NCBI GenBank assembly: GCA_026125795.1
Contig: JAHCKM010000001.1
Location: 1,178,001-1,242,000, forward strand
Direction of reading: 5' to 3'
From: Burkholderiaceae bacterium
GTDB lineage: Bacteria > Pseudomonadota > Gammaproteobacteria > Burkholderiales > Burkholderiaceae_C
Length of the DNA stretch: 64,000 bases
Below the pieces are notes generated by a model that worked only from the letters and a program-made list of their open reading frames with translations, did no database searches and was not told the DNA's origin. The first letter of the stretch is position 1, and each line of letters starts with the position of its first letter. Below, in pieces: positions 9,680 to 17,535 of the stretch. Both the position numbers and the translations under genes were made by a program.

Positions 9680-11877
9680 AGTGCTCGTCGTGCGACCGGC
9701 CGCTGGACTTTGCTGCCGAAGGTCTCTATGTGTGCTGCGCGGGTGCAAGCCGGCGCTGGCGCTGCGCCGCCTGCAATGCCGAGCACGAGGGCTTCGCGTT
9801 CGCCTACGGTGCCTGCCCGTCGTGCGGCGGCCGCTTGCTCTCGGCCGACGCATCGGCCGTCGACGACGGGGCGCGCGCCGGCGTGCGCATGGCGTTCGAG
9901 ATCGAGCTGGGCGGGCGCGCGTTCTACCAGCGTGCCGCCGCCGAGACGTGCGACCCGCAGATGCGCGAGCTGTTCATCCGATTCGCGCTGATGGAAGGCG
10001 AGCACATGGAGACGCTCGCGCGCCGCTACCACGTGCCTCACGTTCCGCTGGTGGCGCATCCGCTGCGCCTGGACCTGGCGGCGCTGTTTGGCGGCGTCGA
10101 GCACCGGCCGCAGGATCCCGACAACCTGTTTCGCATCGCCATCGCGATCGAGCAGCGCGCGGCGCGGCTGTTCGCCGAACACGCCGACCGGGCGGACTGC
10201 ACGAGCCCCGACGCCGAGCTGTTCCGCGAGCTGGCGGCCGAGGAGGCCGAGCATGCACTGCACCTGGGCAACGAGCACGCGCGTTGGCGTGCCGGCCGGA
10301 CGGCACGGATCGCGCAGAGCGTGCGCGTATCCGAGGTCGCCGGCGCGACCCAGGCGCCGATCAATGCCGCCGAGTTGCTGCTCGGCGGCCACGATCCGGA
10401 GATGCCGGCGCTCGAATGCGGCGAACAGCGGCTGACCCGTGGGGCGCTGCGCGGTTGGGCGGCGCGCTGCGCCGCGGTGTGGGCCGCGCGTGGCCTGCGC
10501 CCGGGAGACCGGGTGGCGATCAAGCTGCCCGACGGCCTCGACTGGGTGGCCGCTTTTCTCGGCAGCCTGTGGGGCGGCATGGTCGCGGTGGCGGTGAATC
10601 CACGCATCCCGGCGGCCGAGTGGCGCTACATCCTCGACGAGGCGGGCTTCAGCGTGATCCTCGCCGAGCACGACGGCGACACGCCCGACCCCTGGCGCTC
10701 GCGCTTGATGCGCGTCGACGACTGGCGCCGCGCTTGCGAGTTCAGCGCCGCCGCCGACGTGTTGCCGATGGACCCCGAGGCGCCGGCGTTCTGGTGCCAC
10801 TCGTCGGGCACGTCGGGCCAGCCGAAAGCGGTGGTGCACGCGCATCGTTTCGCCGCGCACGTGGAGCAGGTCTCGCGCGACGGCCTCGGGCTGCGCAGCG
10901 GCGATCGTGTGTTCGCCAGCTCCAAGCTGTTCTTTGCCTATCCGCAGACCAACGCGTTGTTCGCCGGCCTCAGGCTCGGCGCCACCGTGATCCTCGATCC
11001 GCTGTGGCCCACCGCGGCCGGCGTGGCCGCCACCGTCGCGGCGCTGCGCCCGAGCGTGCTGTTCAGCGTGCCGTCGCTGTACCGCAACCTGCTGCACGAC
11101 GACGCTCTGGCGCAGCAGATAACGCACGCCGGCGTGCGCCTGTGCGTGTCGGCCGGCGAGGCGCTGCCGGCGCAGCTGCGCGAGCAATGGCAGGCCCGGA
11201 CCGGTCTGCCGATGGTCGATGGCTACGGGGCGTCGGAGACGCTGGTGCTGGTGATGCTGGCGCGCGACGGCACGCGCGGCTTCGAGCCGTCACCGGGTGT
11301 CGACGTGCAGCCGCTCGACGACGTGCCGATCGGCGTGCCGACCCGGCTGCGCATCCGCGCGCCGACGCTCGCGCTCGGTTATCTCGACCGCCCGCTCGCG
11401 CAGAGCGAGGCGTTTCGAGAGGGCGCATTCTGCCCGGCCGACCTGTGGCAACGCACCGCGGGCGGCGGCTGGCAGTTTGCCGGCCGCGAGGATTCGCTGG
11501 TCAAGATCCGCGGCCGCTGGGTCAACCTGGTCGCGCTGGCCGAACAGCTGGCCGCGCACGCGCCGTGCGTGCTCGAGGGCGCCGCCGTCTGCGTGCCCGA
11601 CGCCGACGGCGTCGACTCCGTGGCGTACTTCTACGTGCCGTCCGATGCCGCACGCGCGCTCGAGGCGCTGCAGGCGCGTGCGCAGACGTTGCCGCACCAC
11701 CAGCGTCCGCGCTGGCTGCATGCGATCGACAGCCTGCCGCGCGGTCCCACCGGCAAGTTGCTGCGGCGCAAGCTGCAGGAGCTGCATGAGCGCTTTGCGC
11801 CCATGCAGCCCTGCAGCCCTGCTGCCGAAATGGGGCACCCCCTGCCCCCCGCCGAGCGGGGGTTCCAGCATGAGTGA
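9676..11877 (+). CDS. Rubrerythrin-like diiron domain fused to an aryl-CoA ligase
   Basis: The 733-residue fusion has three parts. Residues 1-55 form a Cys-rich zinc ribbon or rubredoxin-like knuckle (C3, C6, C30, C33, C47, C50). Residues 70-205 form a ferritin-like four-helix domain with the full diiron ligand set: E77, E107-x2-H110, E159, E190-x2-H193, and E77-x6-Y84 as in rubrerythrins. Residues about 225-733 are a benzoate-CoA-ligase-like adenylate-forming enzyme (SSGTSGQPKA near 375, GYGASET near 517, KIRGRWVN, terminal PTGKLLRRK). Ligases of this class make benzoyl- or hydroxybenzoyl-CoA; rubrerythrins reduce peroxide. The last 20 or so residues look repeat-derived. ATG 9676 overlaps the hcrB stop, so the diiron part is truly in frame. 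Confidence 0.85.
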   Translation: MKCSSCDRPLDFAAEGLYVCCAGASRRWRCAACNAEHEGFAFAYGACPSCGGRLLSADASAVDDGARAGVRMAFEIELGGRAFYQRAAAETCDPQMRELFIRFALMEGEHMETLARRYHVPHVPLVAHPLRLDLAALFGGVEHRPQDPDNLFRIAIAIEQRAARLFAEHADRADCTSPDAELFRELAAEEAEHALHLGNEHARWRAGRTARIAQSVRVSEVAGATQAPINAAELLLGGHDPEMPALECGEQRLTRGALRGWAARCAAVWAARGLRPGDRVAIKLPDGLDWVAAFLGSLWGGMVAVAVNPRIPAAEWRYILDEAGFSVILAEHDGDTPDPWRSRLMRVDDWRRACEFSAAADVLPMDPEAPAFWCHSSGTSGQPKAVVHAHRFAAHVEQVSRDGLGLRSGDRVFASSKLFFAYPQTNALFAGLRLGATVILDPLWPTAAGVAATVAALRPSVLFSVPSLYRNLLHDDALAQQITHAGVRLCVSAGEALPAQLREQWQARTGLPMVDGYGASETLVLVMLARDGTRGFEPSPGVDVQPLDDVPIGVPTRLRIRAPTLALGYLDRPLAQSEAFREGAFCPADLWQRTAGGGWQFAGREDSLVKIRGRWVNLVALAEQLAAHAPCVLEGAAVCVPDADGVDSVAYFYVPSDAARALEALQARAQTLPHHQRPRWLHAIDSLPRGPTGKLLRRKLQELHERFAPMQPCSPAAEMGHPLPPAERGFQHE

Positions 11878-11905
11878 CGCCCGGGCCGCGTTGCGGCCCT
11901 CTGGA
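11825..11905. repeat. Palindromic intergenic repeat at the 3' end of the fusion ligase
   Basis: The stretch contains ccgccgagcggggg flanked by runs of C and G and a GCCCGGGCCGCG hairpin. It resembles the C-rich/G-rich palindromes at 19825-19960 and 44928-45000. It supplies the last codons and stop of the fusion ligase and reaches the ribosome site of the next gene. It looks like a dispersed hairpin repeat rather than an intrinsic terminator, as no T tract follows. Confidence 0.4.
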
Positions 11906-11913
11906 GGTGCGCG

Positions 11914-12717
11914 ATGAGCGTGGTTGTCACGCCGCTGCTCAGTACCGAGCGCGTTGGAGACGCGCTCCTCGTGACGCTCGAGCGCGCGCCGGTCAACGCG
12001 ATCAACGACGAGTTGCTCGCGCAGCTCGATGCCGTGCTCGACGAGGCCGAGGCTGACGAGCGCATCGCGGTGCTGCACCTGCGCAGCGCACTGCCGGTGT
12101 TCTGCGGCGGTGCCGACCTGGCGCTGATCCGCTCGTGCGTGGCCACACCGCAGGGTCGCAACGAGATGGTGACGATCGTGCAGCGCATGCAGCGCGTGTT
12201 CGCGCGGCTCGAGAACGTCGGTTGCGTGACGCTCGCCGAGCTCGGCGGCGCCACGCTCGGCGGTGGCCTCGAGCTGGCGCTGGCCTGCGACTGGCGCATC
12301 GCGGCTCACGACGTGCGCATCGGCCTGCCCGAGGCGGGGCTCGGCCTGCTGGCTGCCGGTGGCGGCACGCAGCGCCTGACGCGGCTGGTGGGCCCCGGCA
12401 TCGCGCGTCGCCTGATCCTCGGCGCCGAGACGGTCAGCGGCACCGAGGCCGAGCGGCTCGGGCTGGTGCAGTGGTCAGTCCCGGCCGAGCGTCTGGCCGA
12501 CACGGCGCGCGCATTGGCACAGCGCTGCTCCGAGTTGCCGCGTCTGGCGCTGGCCGAGAACAAGCGCTGCATCGCGCTGGCCAGCGCGCCGCACGGCGAC
12601 GGCTTTGCCGCCGAGATCGCTGCCACGCGACGCCTGTACGAACACCCCGAAACCCGGCGCCGCGTGTCGGCCTTTCTCGACAAGCGCGCCTTGCACACGA
12701 CACACGCGAAGGAGTAG
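11914..12717 (+). CDS. Enoyl-CoA hydratase/isomerase family protein
   Basis: The 267-residue crotonase-fold protein has the oxyanion-hole strand FCGGADLALI near residue 63, the LGGATLGGGLELALACD segment near 108 and a PEAGLGLLAAGGGTQRL loop near 137. Members hydrate enoyl-CoA or cleave cyclic keto-acyl-CoA. A strong GGAGG site precedes ATG 11914. Its place between an aryl-CoA ligase and a BadH-like dehydrogenase suggests a step in ring or side-chain beta-oxidation. A BadI-type ring hydrolase is possible, but no decisive motif is visible. Confidence 0.8.
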   Translation: MSVVVTPLLSTERVGDALLVTLERAPVNAINDELLAQLDAVLDEAEADERIAVLHLRSALPVFCGGADLALIRSCVATPQGRNEMVTIVQRMQRVFARLENVGCVTLAELGGATLGGGLELALACDWRIAAHDVRIGLPEAGLGLLAAGGGTQRLTRLVGPGIARRLILGAETVSGTEAERLGLVQWSVPAERLADTARALAQRCSELPRLALAENKRCIALASAPHGDGFAAEIAATRRLYEHPETRRRVSAFLDKRALHTTHAKE

Positions 12718-12722
12718 GACTC

Positions 12723-13469
12723 ATGACGCTCAAAGACAAGATCGCCATCGTCACCGGCGCCGCATCCGGCATCGGTGCGGCCACCGCGAAGGAACTGGCC
12801 GAGGCCGGCGCCACCGTGATCGTGGCCGACGTGCAGAAGGACAAGGGTGAGGCGCAGGCCGCCGCATTGCGTGATGCCGGCGGCAAGGCCCACTACCTGC
12901 ACGTCGACATGACCGACGCGCAATCGATCGCCGCGTTCGCCGACGCGGTGCAGACGCGCTTCGGCGCGCCCGACGTGCTGGTCAACGGCGCCGGCTGGGG
13001 CACGACGCACCCGTTCTGGGAAGGCACGCCCGAGCTGTGGGACAAGATCATCGGCCTCAACTTCATCGGTCCGATGCGCCTGACCAAGGCGTTGCTGCCG
13101 GCGATGATCCGGCGCGGCAGCGGCAAGATCGTCAACATCGCCAGCGACGCCGGGCGCGTGGGCAGCCTCGGCGAGACGGTGTACGCCGGATCGAAGGGCG
13201 GACTCATCGCGTTCACCAAGTCGCTGGCGCGCGAGGTGGCGCGCTACCAGATCTGCGTCAACTGCGTCTGCCCCGGCCCGACCGACACGCCGCTGATGGC
13301 CGCGGTGCCCGAGAAGGTGACCGAGGCGCTGAAGAAGGCCATTCCGTTCCGCCGCCTCGGCAGGCCGGAGGAAGTGGCCGACGCGGTGCTGTTCTTCTGC
13401 GACGACACCGCGAGCTACGCCACCGGGCAGGTGCTGAGCGTGAGCGGCGGGCTGACGATGGCGGGTTAG
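12723..13469 (+). CDS. Short-chain dehydrogenase, BadH-like (2-hydroxycyclohexanecarboxyl-CoA dehydrogenase type)
   Basis: The 248-residue SDR has the NAD-binding TGAASGIGAA near residue 12, catalytic Ser in NIASDAGRVG near 140, YAGSK (Tyr/Lys) near 155 and PGPTDTPL near 185. The segment from NIASDA through GQVLSVSGGLTM closely follows BadH of Rhodopseudomonas, which oxidises the ring hydroxyl of 2-hydroxycyclohexanecarboxyl-CoA. Other 3-hydroxyacyl-CoA SDRs share much of this pattern. It begins five bases after the hydratase gene and closes the aromatic operon. The exact substrate is inferred. Confidence 0.75.
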   Translation: MTLKDKIAIVTGAASGIGAATAKELAEAGATVIVADVQKDKGEAQAAALRDAGGKAHYLHVDMTDAQSIAAFADAVQTRFGAPDVLVNGAGWGTTHPFWEGTPELWDKIIGLNFIGPMRLTKALLPAMIRRGSGKIVNIASDAGRVGSLGETVYAGSKGGLIAFTKSLAREVARYQICVNCVCPGPTDTPLMAAVPEKVTEALKKAIPFRRLGRPEEVADAVLFFCDDTASYATGQVLSVSGGLTMAG

Positions 13470-13485
13470 ATGAAACGTCCAGACG

Positions 13486-13525
13486 TCGCGCGGCGCGGTG
13501 GGCGGTACCCGGTGCGGGCTCGGTC
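13486..13525. repeat. Fragment of the composite intergenic repeat
   Basis: Between the SDR gene and the DUF2249-like gene the spacer holds gcggtgggcggtacccggtg. This matches the left end of the large repeat copies at 23824 and 27801, centred on a GGTACC palindrome. The short leader gtgaggtgctga just before the next start codon also recurs before the gene at 24410. Confidence 0.5.
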
Positions 13526-13569
13526 AACCACGATTCATGCGTCGCGCGACGCAGCAGTGAGGTGCTGAC

Positions 13570-13818
13570 ATGAAGCAGTGGAGCGAAGCCGATGCCGAGC
13601 ACATCGACGTGCGCGGCCTGTCGCCGCCGCAACCGCTGATCGCGATCGTGCGGCTGATCGAGAGCGTCGACGACGCGCGTGCGGTGGTGGCGCACCTCGA
13701 CCGCGATCCGGTGATGTTGTACCCCGAGCTGGCCGAGCGCGGCTGGGCGGCGCGACGCATGCCCGCGCCGTCGGGTGAGGTGCGGTTGAAGCTGACGCGC
13801 GACGCGGACAGCGCCTGA
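13570..13818 (+). CDS. DUF2249/TusA-like small protein
   Basis: The 82-residue soluble protein opens with IDVRGLSPPQPLIAI, the strand-loop-helix start of the TusA/DUF2249 fold. In place of the TusA Cys-Pro it has Pro-Pro, so sulfur-relay activity through that Cys is unlikely. DUF2249 proteins are often found next to denitrification and nitrosative-stress genes, and another one lies at 34467. It follows GAGGTGCTGA as ribosome site and is ATGA-adjacent to the ferritin-like gene. Function unknown. Confidence 0.65.
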   Translation: MKQWSEADAEHIDVRGLSPPQPLIAIVRLIESVDDARAVVAHLDRDPVMLYPELAERGWAARRMPAPSGEVRLKLTRDADSA

Positions 13819-13832
13819 TGCGAGAGGTCGAG

Positions 13833-14288
13833 ATGAGCTACACGCTGCCCCAATTCCTGGCCCATGCGATCGCGCTGGAGTCCGAAGCGGCCGATCGTTA
13901 CCACGAGCTGGCCGACATGATGGAAGCGCACCGCAACGACGAAGTGTCGGCGCTGTTCCGCGACATGGTGCGCTACTCGCGCCTGCACCACGACTCGGTC
14001 GTCGCGCGCGCCGGCGGCACCGCGCTGCCCAAGATCGGCCCGTGGGAGTACCTGTGGCGCACGCCGCCCGAGGCCGGCGGCGACGAGGCGTTCGACTATC
14101 GCATCCACCCGTACGACGCGCTGTTGTACGCGCGCGAGAACGAAGTGCGGGCGATGAACTACTACGCCGAGGTCGAACGCGACGCCAGCCTGCCCGAGGT
14201 GCGCCACCTCGCGGCGCAGTTTGCCGCCGAGGAGGCCGAACACGTCGCGGCGCTCGACCAATGGCTGGCCCGCACACAACGGCCTTGA
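13833..14288 (+). CDS. Ferritin-like (rubrerythrin family) protein
   Basis: The 151-residue helical protein has duplicated E-x6-Y helices (E16-Y23 and E104-Y111) and one complete E-x2-H (E134-H137). In the first half, the Glu expected three residues before H52/H53 is missing (Ser49/Arg50), so the metal site may be altered. Rubrerythrin-type proteins reduce peroxide or bind iron. ATG 13833 is chosen for its GAGAGG site; ATG 13818, overlapping the upstream stop, is the alternative. It sits between a DUF2249-like gene and nnrS, pointing to protection against oxygen or NO. Confidence 0.75.
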   Translation: MSYTLPQFLAHAIALESEAADRYHELADMMEAHRNDEVSALFRDMVRYSRLHHDSVVARAGGTALPKIGPWEYLWRTPPEAGGDEAFDYRIHPYDALLYARENEVRAMNYYAEVERDASLPEVRHLAAQFAAEEAEHVAALDQWLARTQRP

Positions 14289-14353
14289 GGCGTGCACGTC
14301 ATGAAGCAGATCGCGTGGGCCGGCAGGCAAGTGCCGCTGTTGCGGGGCGATTG

Positions 14354-15709
14354 ATGTCGAGCGCGCTGGCGCAGAAGGCCCCTGCGGCGGACGTTGCACG
14401 CGCGCAGCCTCCGCGTTTTGCCGGTGCATCGTTTCCGCGCGGCGCGCATGGACGCCTGTTGCCGCTTTCGGTGCCGATGCGGTTCTTCGGCGCAGCCGTC
14501 GCGTTTCATGTGCTGGCCTGGATCGCGTTGGCCTTCGGCGCGCCCCACGTGCCGCGTTACGCCGGCGGGATCGGCTGGCCGCTGGCCGCGTTGCATGCGC
14601 TCACGCTCGGCGTGTTCGTGATGGCCGCCATCGGGGCGAGCCTGCAGTTGATGCCGGTGGCGACCCGGCAGGCGCTGGTGTCGCGGCGTGCGGTGAGCGC
14701 GCTGTGGTGGTTGTACACGCCCGGCGTGGCCGCGCTGGTGGTGGCCATCGGCATGCAGCGGCCGCTGTGGATGGCAGGGGCTGCGGTGCCGGTGGCGGCC
14801 GCCCTGATCCTCTACATGGCGCTGCTGGCGCGCAACCTGGCCGGCGCGCGCGGCATGGCCGGCGTGCGCACCATGGGCTGGCTTGCGCTGGCCGCGCTCG
14901 CGCTGGCGCTGCTGAGCGCGCTCGGCATGGTGGCCACCTGGGCGGGCTGGGGCGCCTGGCCGCGGCCCGGGCTGCTGATGCTGCACATCACGATGGCGGT
15001 GTTCGGCTTCATGGGGCTGCTGGCGCTCGGTCTGTCGAACGTGCTGGTGCCGATGTTCGCGCTGGCGCCGGTGCCGCAGGAGCGCACGCAAGCGGCCATC
15101 GCGGCGTTGTGCGCGCTGGCGCTCGCGCTCACGGTGCCGGTGGCGCTGCAGTCGTGGCCACCGCAAGCGCTGGCGTGGGCGATCGCGTCGGCGGCGGCGG
15201 CCACCGCGTGGCACGTGGCGTCGATGCACTGCGTGCTGCGCCAGGGACTGCGACGCGAGCTCGGCGGCTCGTTCCGGCTGGTGCGGCTCGCGTGGACCAT
15301 GCTCGGCGTCACGTGGGCTCTGGCGGCGTGGTGGGCGTTCGACCCGGCGCGCGATGGGCTGGCCACTGCGCTGATCGCCAGCGCGCTGCTCGGTTGGCTG
15401 GCCAGCTTTCTGTTCGGCATCCTGCAGCGCATCGTGCCGTTCCTGGTGGCGATGCATCTGGGCGGCACCGTCAGGCGCGCGCCGACGCCCTCGTCACTGA
15501 CCGACGAGCGGGCCTTGTCCTGGCACCGGCGCGTCCATGGGGCGGCGCTCGGCCTGCTCGCGCTGGCGTTCGCGCTCGACAGCGCGGCGGCAGCGCTGGC
15601 CGCCGCGCTGGCCGGCACGCTGGGCGCGCTGGCCTTCGCGGCGTTCTTCGTCACGGTGCTGCGGCGCACGGCGCGCGCACGCGCCGCAGCCGGCGCGCCA
15701 CGCGCCTAG
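14354..15709 (+). CDS. nnrS: NnrS-family heme/copper membrane protein
   Basis: The 451-residue protein is mostly hydrophobic with about twelve membrane segments, matching NnrS in length and layout. NnrS protects denitrifiers against nitric oxide and is usually controlled by NnrR/Dnr regulators. Histidines sit in helices at FHVLAW, ALHALTLGVF and LMLHITMAVFGFMG, as expected for metal or heme binding. It starts at ATG 14354 soon after the ferritin-like gene and runs convergent to the thioesterase. No FNR-type site is seen directly before it, so it may be read from upstream. Confidence 0.75.
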   Translation: MSSALAQKAPAADVARAQPPRFAGASFPRGAHGRLLPLSVPMRFFGAAVAFHVLAWIALAFGAPHVPRYAGGIGWPLAALHALTLGVFVMAAIGASLQLMPVATRQALVSRRAVSALWWLYTPGVAALVVAIGMQRPLWMAGAAVPVAAALILYMALLARNLAGARGMAGVRTMGWLALAALALALLSALGMVATWAGWGAWPRPGLLMLHITMAVFGFMGLLALGLSNVLVPMFALAPVPQERTQAAIAALCALALALTVPVALQSWPPQALAWAIASAAAATAWHVASMHCVLRQGLRRELGGSFRLVRLAWTMLGVTWALAAWWAFDPARDGLATALIASALLGWLASFLFGILQRIVPFLVAMHLGGTVRRAPTPSSLTDERALSWHRRVHGAALGLLALAFALDSAAAALAAALAGTLGALAFAAFFVTVLRRTARARAAAGAPRA

Positions 15710-16071
15710 GCGCTCTGCGGGTCGCCGCAGCAGAACCTGCGCGTCTCGGTGCATTCGCCGATCAGCTCGTCGTCGCAGGTGATCACGTGCCTCTGCACGA
15801 AGACCTCCGGCGGCCCTTCTTCGACGTGCGTGCGGATCAGCAGCTTGTCGCCGTCGGTGGCGCTGCGGACGAAGCGGGCGCGTTGTTCGAGCAGCACCGT
15901 GGCGACGCCGCCGTGGCGCGTCGGTGCGGGACCCCACACGGTGAAGTGGTTGGTCGACGCGGCCTCGATCCATCGCTGAAAGCGCGCAAGGCAAACGATG
16001 CCCGCGGGATCGCAGTCGCCCGGGCGCACGTCGACGCTCATCGTCGTCGTCCTGCCCGTTGCCGTGTCCAT
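15706..16071 (-). CDS. 4-hydroxybenzoyl-CoA thioesterase family protein
   Basis: The 121-residue single hotdog-domain protein contains GDCDPAGIV near residue 18, the catalytic-Asp motif of the Pseudomonas-type 4-hydroxybenzoyl-CoA thioesterase. The helix RWIEAAS and later FVQRHVITCDD follow as in that family. It would hydrolyse aryl-CoA to the free acid, perhaps to recover CoA when the reductases stall. The start is taken at 16071, which has an AAGGAC site; 16041 is a possible shorter start. The 177 bases between it and the heme A synthase gene hold no recognisable feature. Confidence 0.8.
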   Translation of the reverse strand: MDTATGRTTTMSVDVRPGDCDPAGIVCLARFQRWIEAASTNHFTVWGPAPTRHGGVATVLLEQRARFVRSATDGDKLLIRTHVEEGPPEVFVQRHVITCDDELIGECTETRRFCCGDPQSA

Positions 16072-16248
16072 GGTCTCGACCGTCCTTCAACCGCGGCATC
16101 GACCGCCGCTCGAAACTGGCGCTTGCGCAGCGGCAGTCTCTGGCCGGCGGTGCGGGCGCGTCCTTGTTGTGGATCAAGCCCGTGGCGCGTCGTCAGCCAA
16201 GCGCAGGCGCGCGCCGGTTCGTGGGCGCCTGCCAGCGGCCATGCGCGC

Positions 16249-17211
16249 TCAGAGCAGACAGGCCAGCAGCGTGGCCAGCAGTGCCGCCAGCAGGTTGTGC
16301 AACAACGCGGCCGTCAGCGGCAGCACCGGCGTCAGCAACCACAGGCCGGCGGCCAGCTGCAACGACAGCAGCACGAGCAGGGCGATGGCGCTGCCGCGCG
16401 CACCGTGGCGCCACGCCAGCCACGCGGTGGGCAGTGCCGCCAGCAGCACGACCGGTGCCCACGCGCGATGCACGAGCTGCGCCAGCGCGCCGTCGGGGTG
16501 GATCGGCATCTGTGCGGCGGCTTCGAACACCGGCTCGCGCCAGGGGTTCAGCGCCGACCAGGGCCATCCTTGTTGCGCCGCGGTGCGCGCGCAGTCCTGC
16601 AGGCTGCTGCAGCTCAGGTGGGCGAACGATGCGCTCACCAGGCCGCCGAGCACCACCTGGATCGCCACCGCGCCCAACGTGAGGGCCGCGGCGCGCGACA
16701 GCGCGGGCCGTGGCGCGCGGGCCGCGGTGCCGGCGAGCGCCAGACGCGTGCTCAGCGCGAGCATCGCAAAGCCGCCCAGCAGGTTGCCGATCGCCACCGC
16801 GGGCAGTCGCGAGGCGCCGGTGCGCAACCCCAGCATGGCAAGGAACAGCGCGAGCGCGAGCAGGCCGATCGACAGCGCCGCTTCGTCGCGCTGCAACGGC
16901 CTGGCCGTGATCGCGCTCAGCGCCAGCACGATCACCAGCACCAGCACCACCGAGGCCACCACGCGGTGGGCCAGGCGTGCCAGCGCCACGCCTTGCGCAT
17001 CGGCCCCGGATGCGCCGATGCCGTGCTGCTGCTGGCGCAGCGCCTGCCCGTAACACTGGGGCCACGGCGCACAACCGAGACCGGCCTTCGACAGGCGCAA
17101 GTACGCGCTCAACGCCGCGATCAAAAGCACCAGCAGCGCGCACAGCCAAGCGATGCGACGCAGCGTGCGGCGGCGCAGCTGCGACGGCGACAGCGGGCTC
17201 ACGGGCTTCAT
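16249..17211 (-). CDS. ctaA: Heme A synthase, COX15/CtaA family
   Basis: The 320-residue protein has eight predicted membrane helices and the family hallmark near the N-terminus, RLSKAGLGCAPWPQCYG. Heme-ligand histidines appear in ARLAHRVVAS and QLVHRAWAP. It oxidises heme O to heme A (or a related farnesyl heme). It is divergent from the CuA/heme-copper operon, and heme O synthase CtaB lies within that operon, so the terminal reductase here probably uses an A- or O-type heme. This fits oxidases and the eNOR type of NO reductase, and argues against a plain heme-b cNOR. Confidence 0.85.
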   Translation of the reverse strand: MKPVSPLSPSQLRRRTLRRIAWLCALLVLLIAALSAYLRLSKAGLGCAPWPQCYGQALRQQQHGIGASGADAQGVALARLAHRVVASVVLVLVIVLALSAITARPLQRDEAALSIGLLALALFLAMLGLRTGASRLPAVAIGNLLGGFAMLALSTRLALAGTAARAPRPALSRAAALTLGAVAIQVVLGGLVSASFAHLSCSSLQDCARTAAQQGWPWSALNPWREPVFEAAAQMPIHPDGALAQLVHRAWAPVVLLAALPTAWLAWRHGARGSAIALLVLLSLQLAAGLWLLTPVLPLTAALLHNLLAALLATLLACLL

Positions 17212-17254
17212 GGTGCGTTGCGGCGAACGTTAGCAGCGCGTCGATCGTTCTTTC

Positions 17255-17268
17255 TTGACTTGTCTTAA
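17255..17268 (+). promoter_or_regulatory. Possible FNR/DNR site in the ctaA / heme-copper operon spacer
   Basis: TTGACTTGTCTTAA has a full left half (TTGAC) and a degenerate right half compared with TTGA-N6-TCAA. It lies 43 bases before ctaA on one side and about 70 bases before the small membrane gene on the other. Its position in a divergent spacer of respiratory genes is suggestive; the match is imperfect. Confidence 0.4.
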
Positions 17269-17336
17269 GGCTCCCGATGCAGCGTCCTCGACAGAATCGT
17301 CCGCAGGTTTTGTTCATCCGCCTCGAGGAGACCACC

Positions 17337-17492
17337 ATGAGCCCACCCGATGCCAGCGACGAACCGGTGCCGTGGATGCAGCAGCTGCTGGACAACCCGT
17401 TCCTGCTGCTGTTCATCGGCGTGATGGTGCCGATGGTGCTCTACACGCTGTGGGGTGTGATCGACATCCTGACGGTGCCGCTGGCCAAGTAG
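17337..17492 (+). CDS. Small single-helix membrane protein of the terminal reductase
   Basis: The 51-residue protein has one hydrophobic helix (about residues 21-45) after an acidic amphipathic N-terminus. A GAGGAG site precedes ATG 17337. It directly precedes the CuA and heme-copper subunits and is probably an accessory subunit, like the small helices of ba3- and cbb3-type enzymes. No family name can be given from sequence alone. Confidence 0.7.
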   Translation: MSPPDASDEPVPWMQQLLDNPFLLLFIGVMVPMVLYTLWGVIDILTVPLAK

Positions 17493-17535
17493 CCGCGCAT
17501 TCCCACGTCACGCATCCAATGAGAGGGTTTCATCC

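Noticed and set aside
14301-14354. 17-codon open frame between the ferritin-like gene and nnrS
   Set aside because: No ribosome site or recognisable peptide; the length is easily reached by chance.
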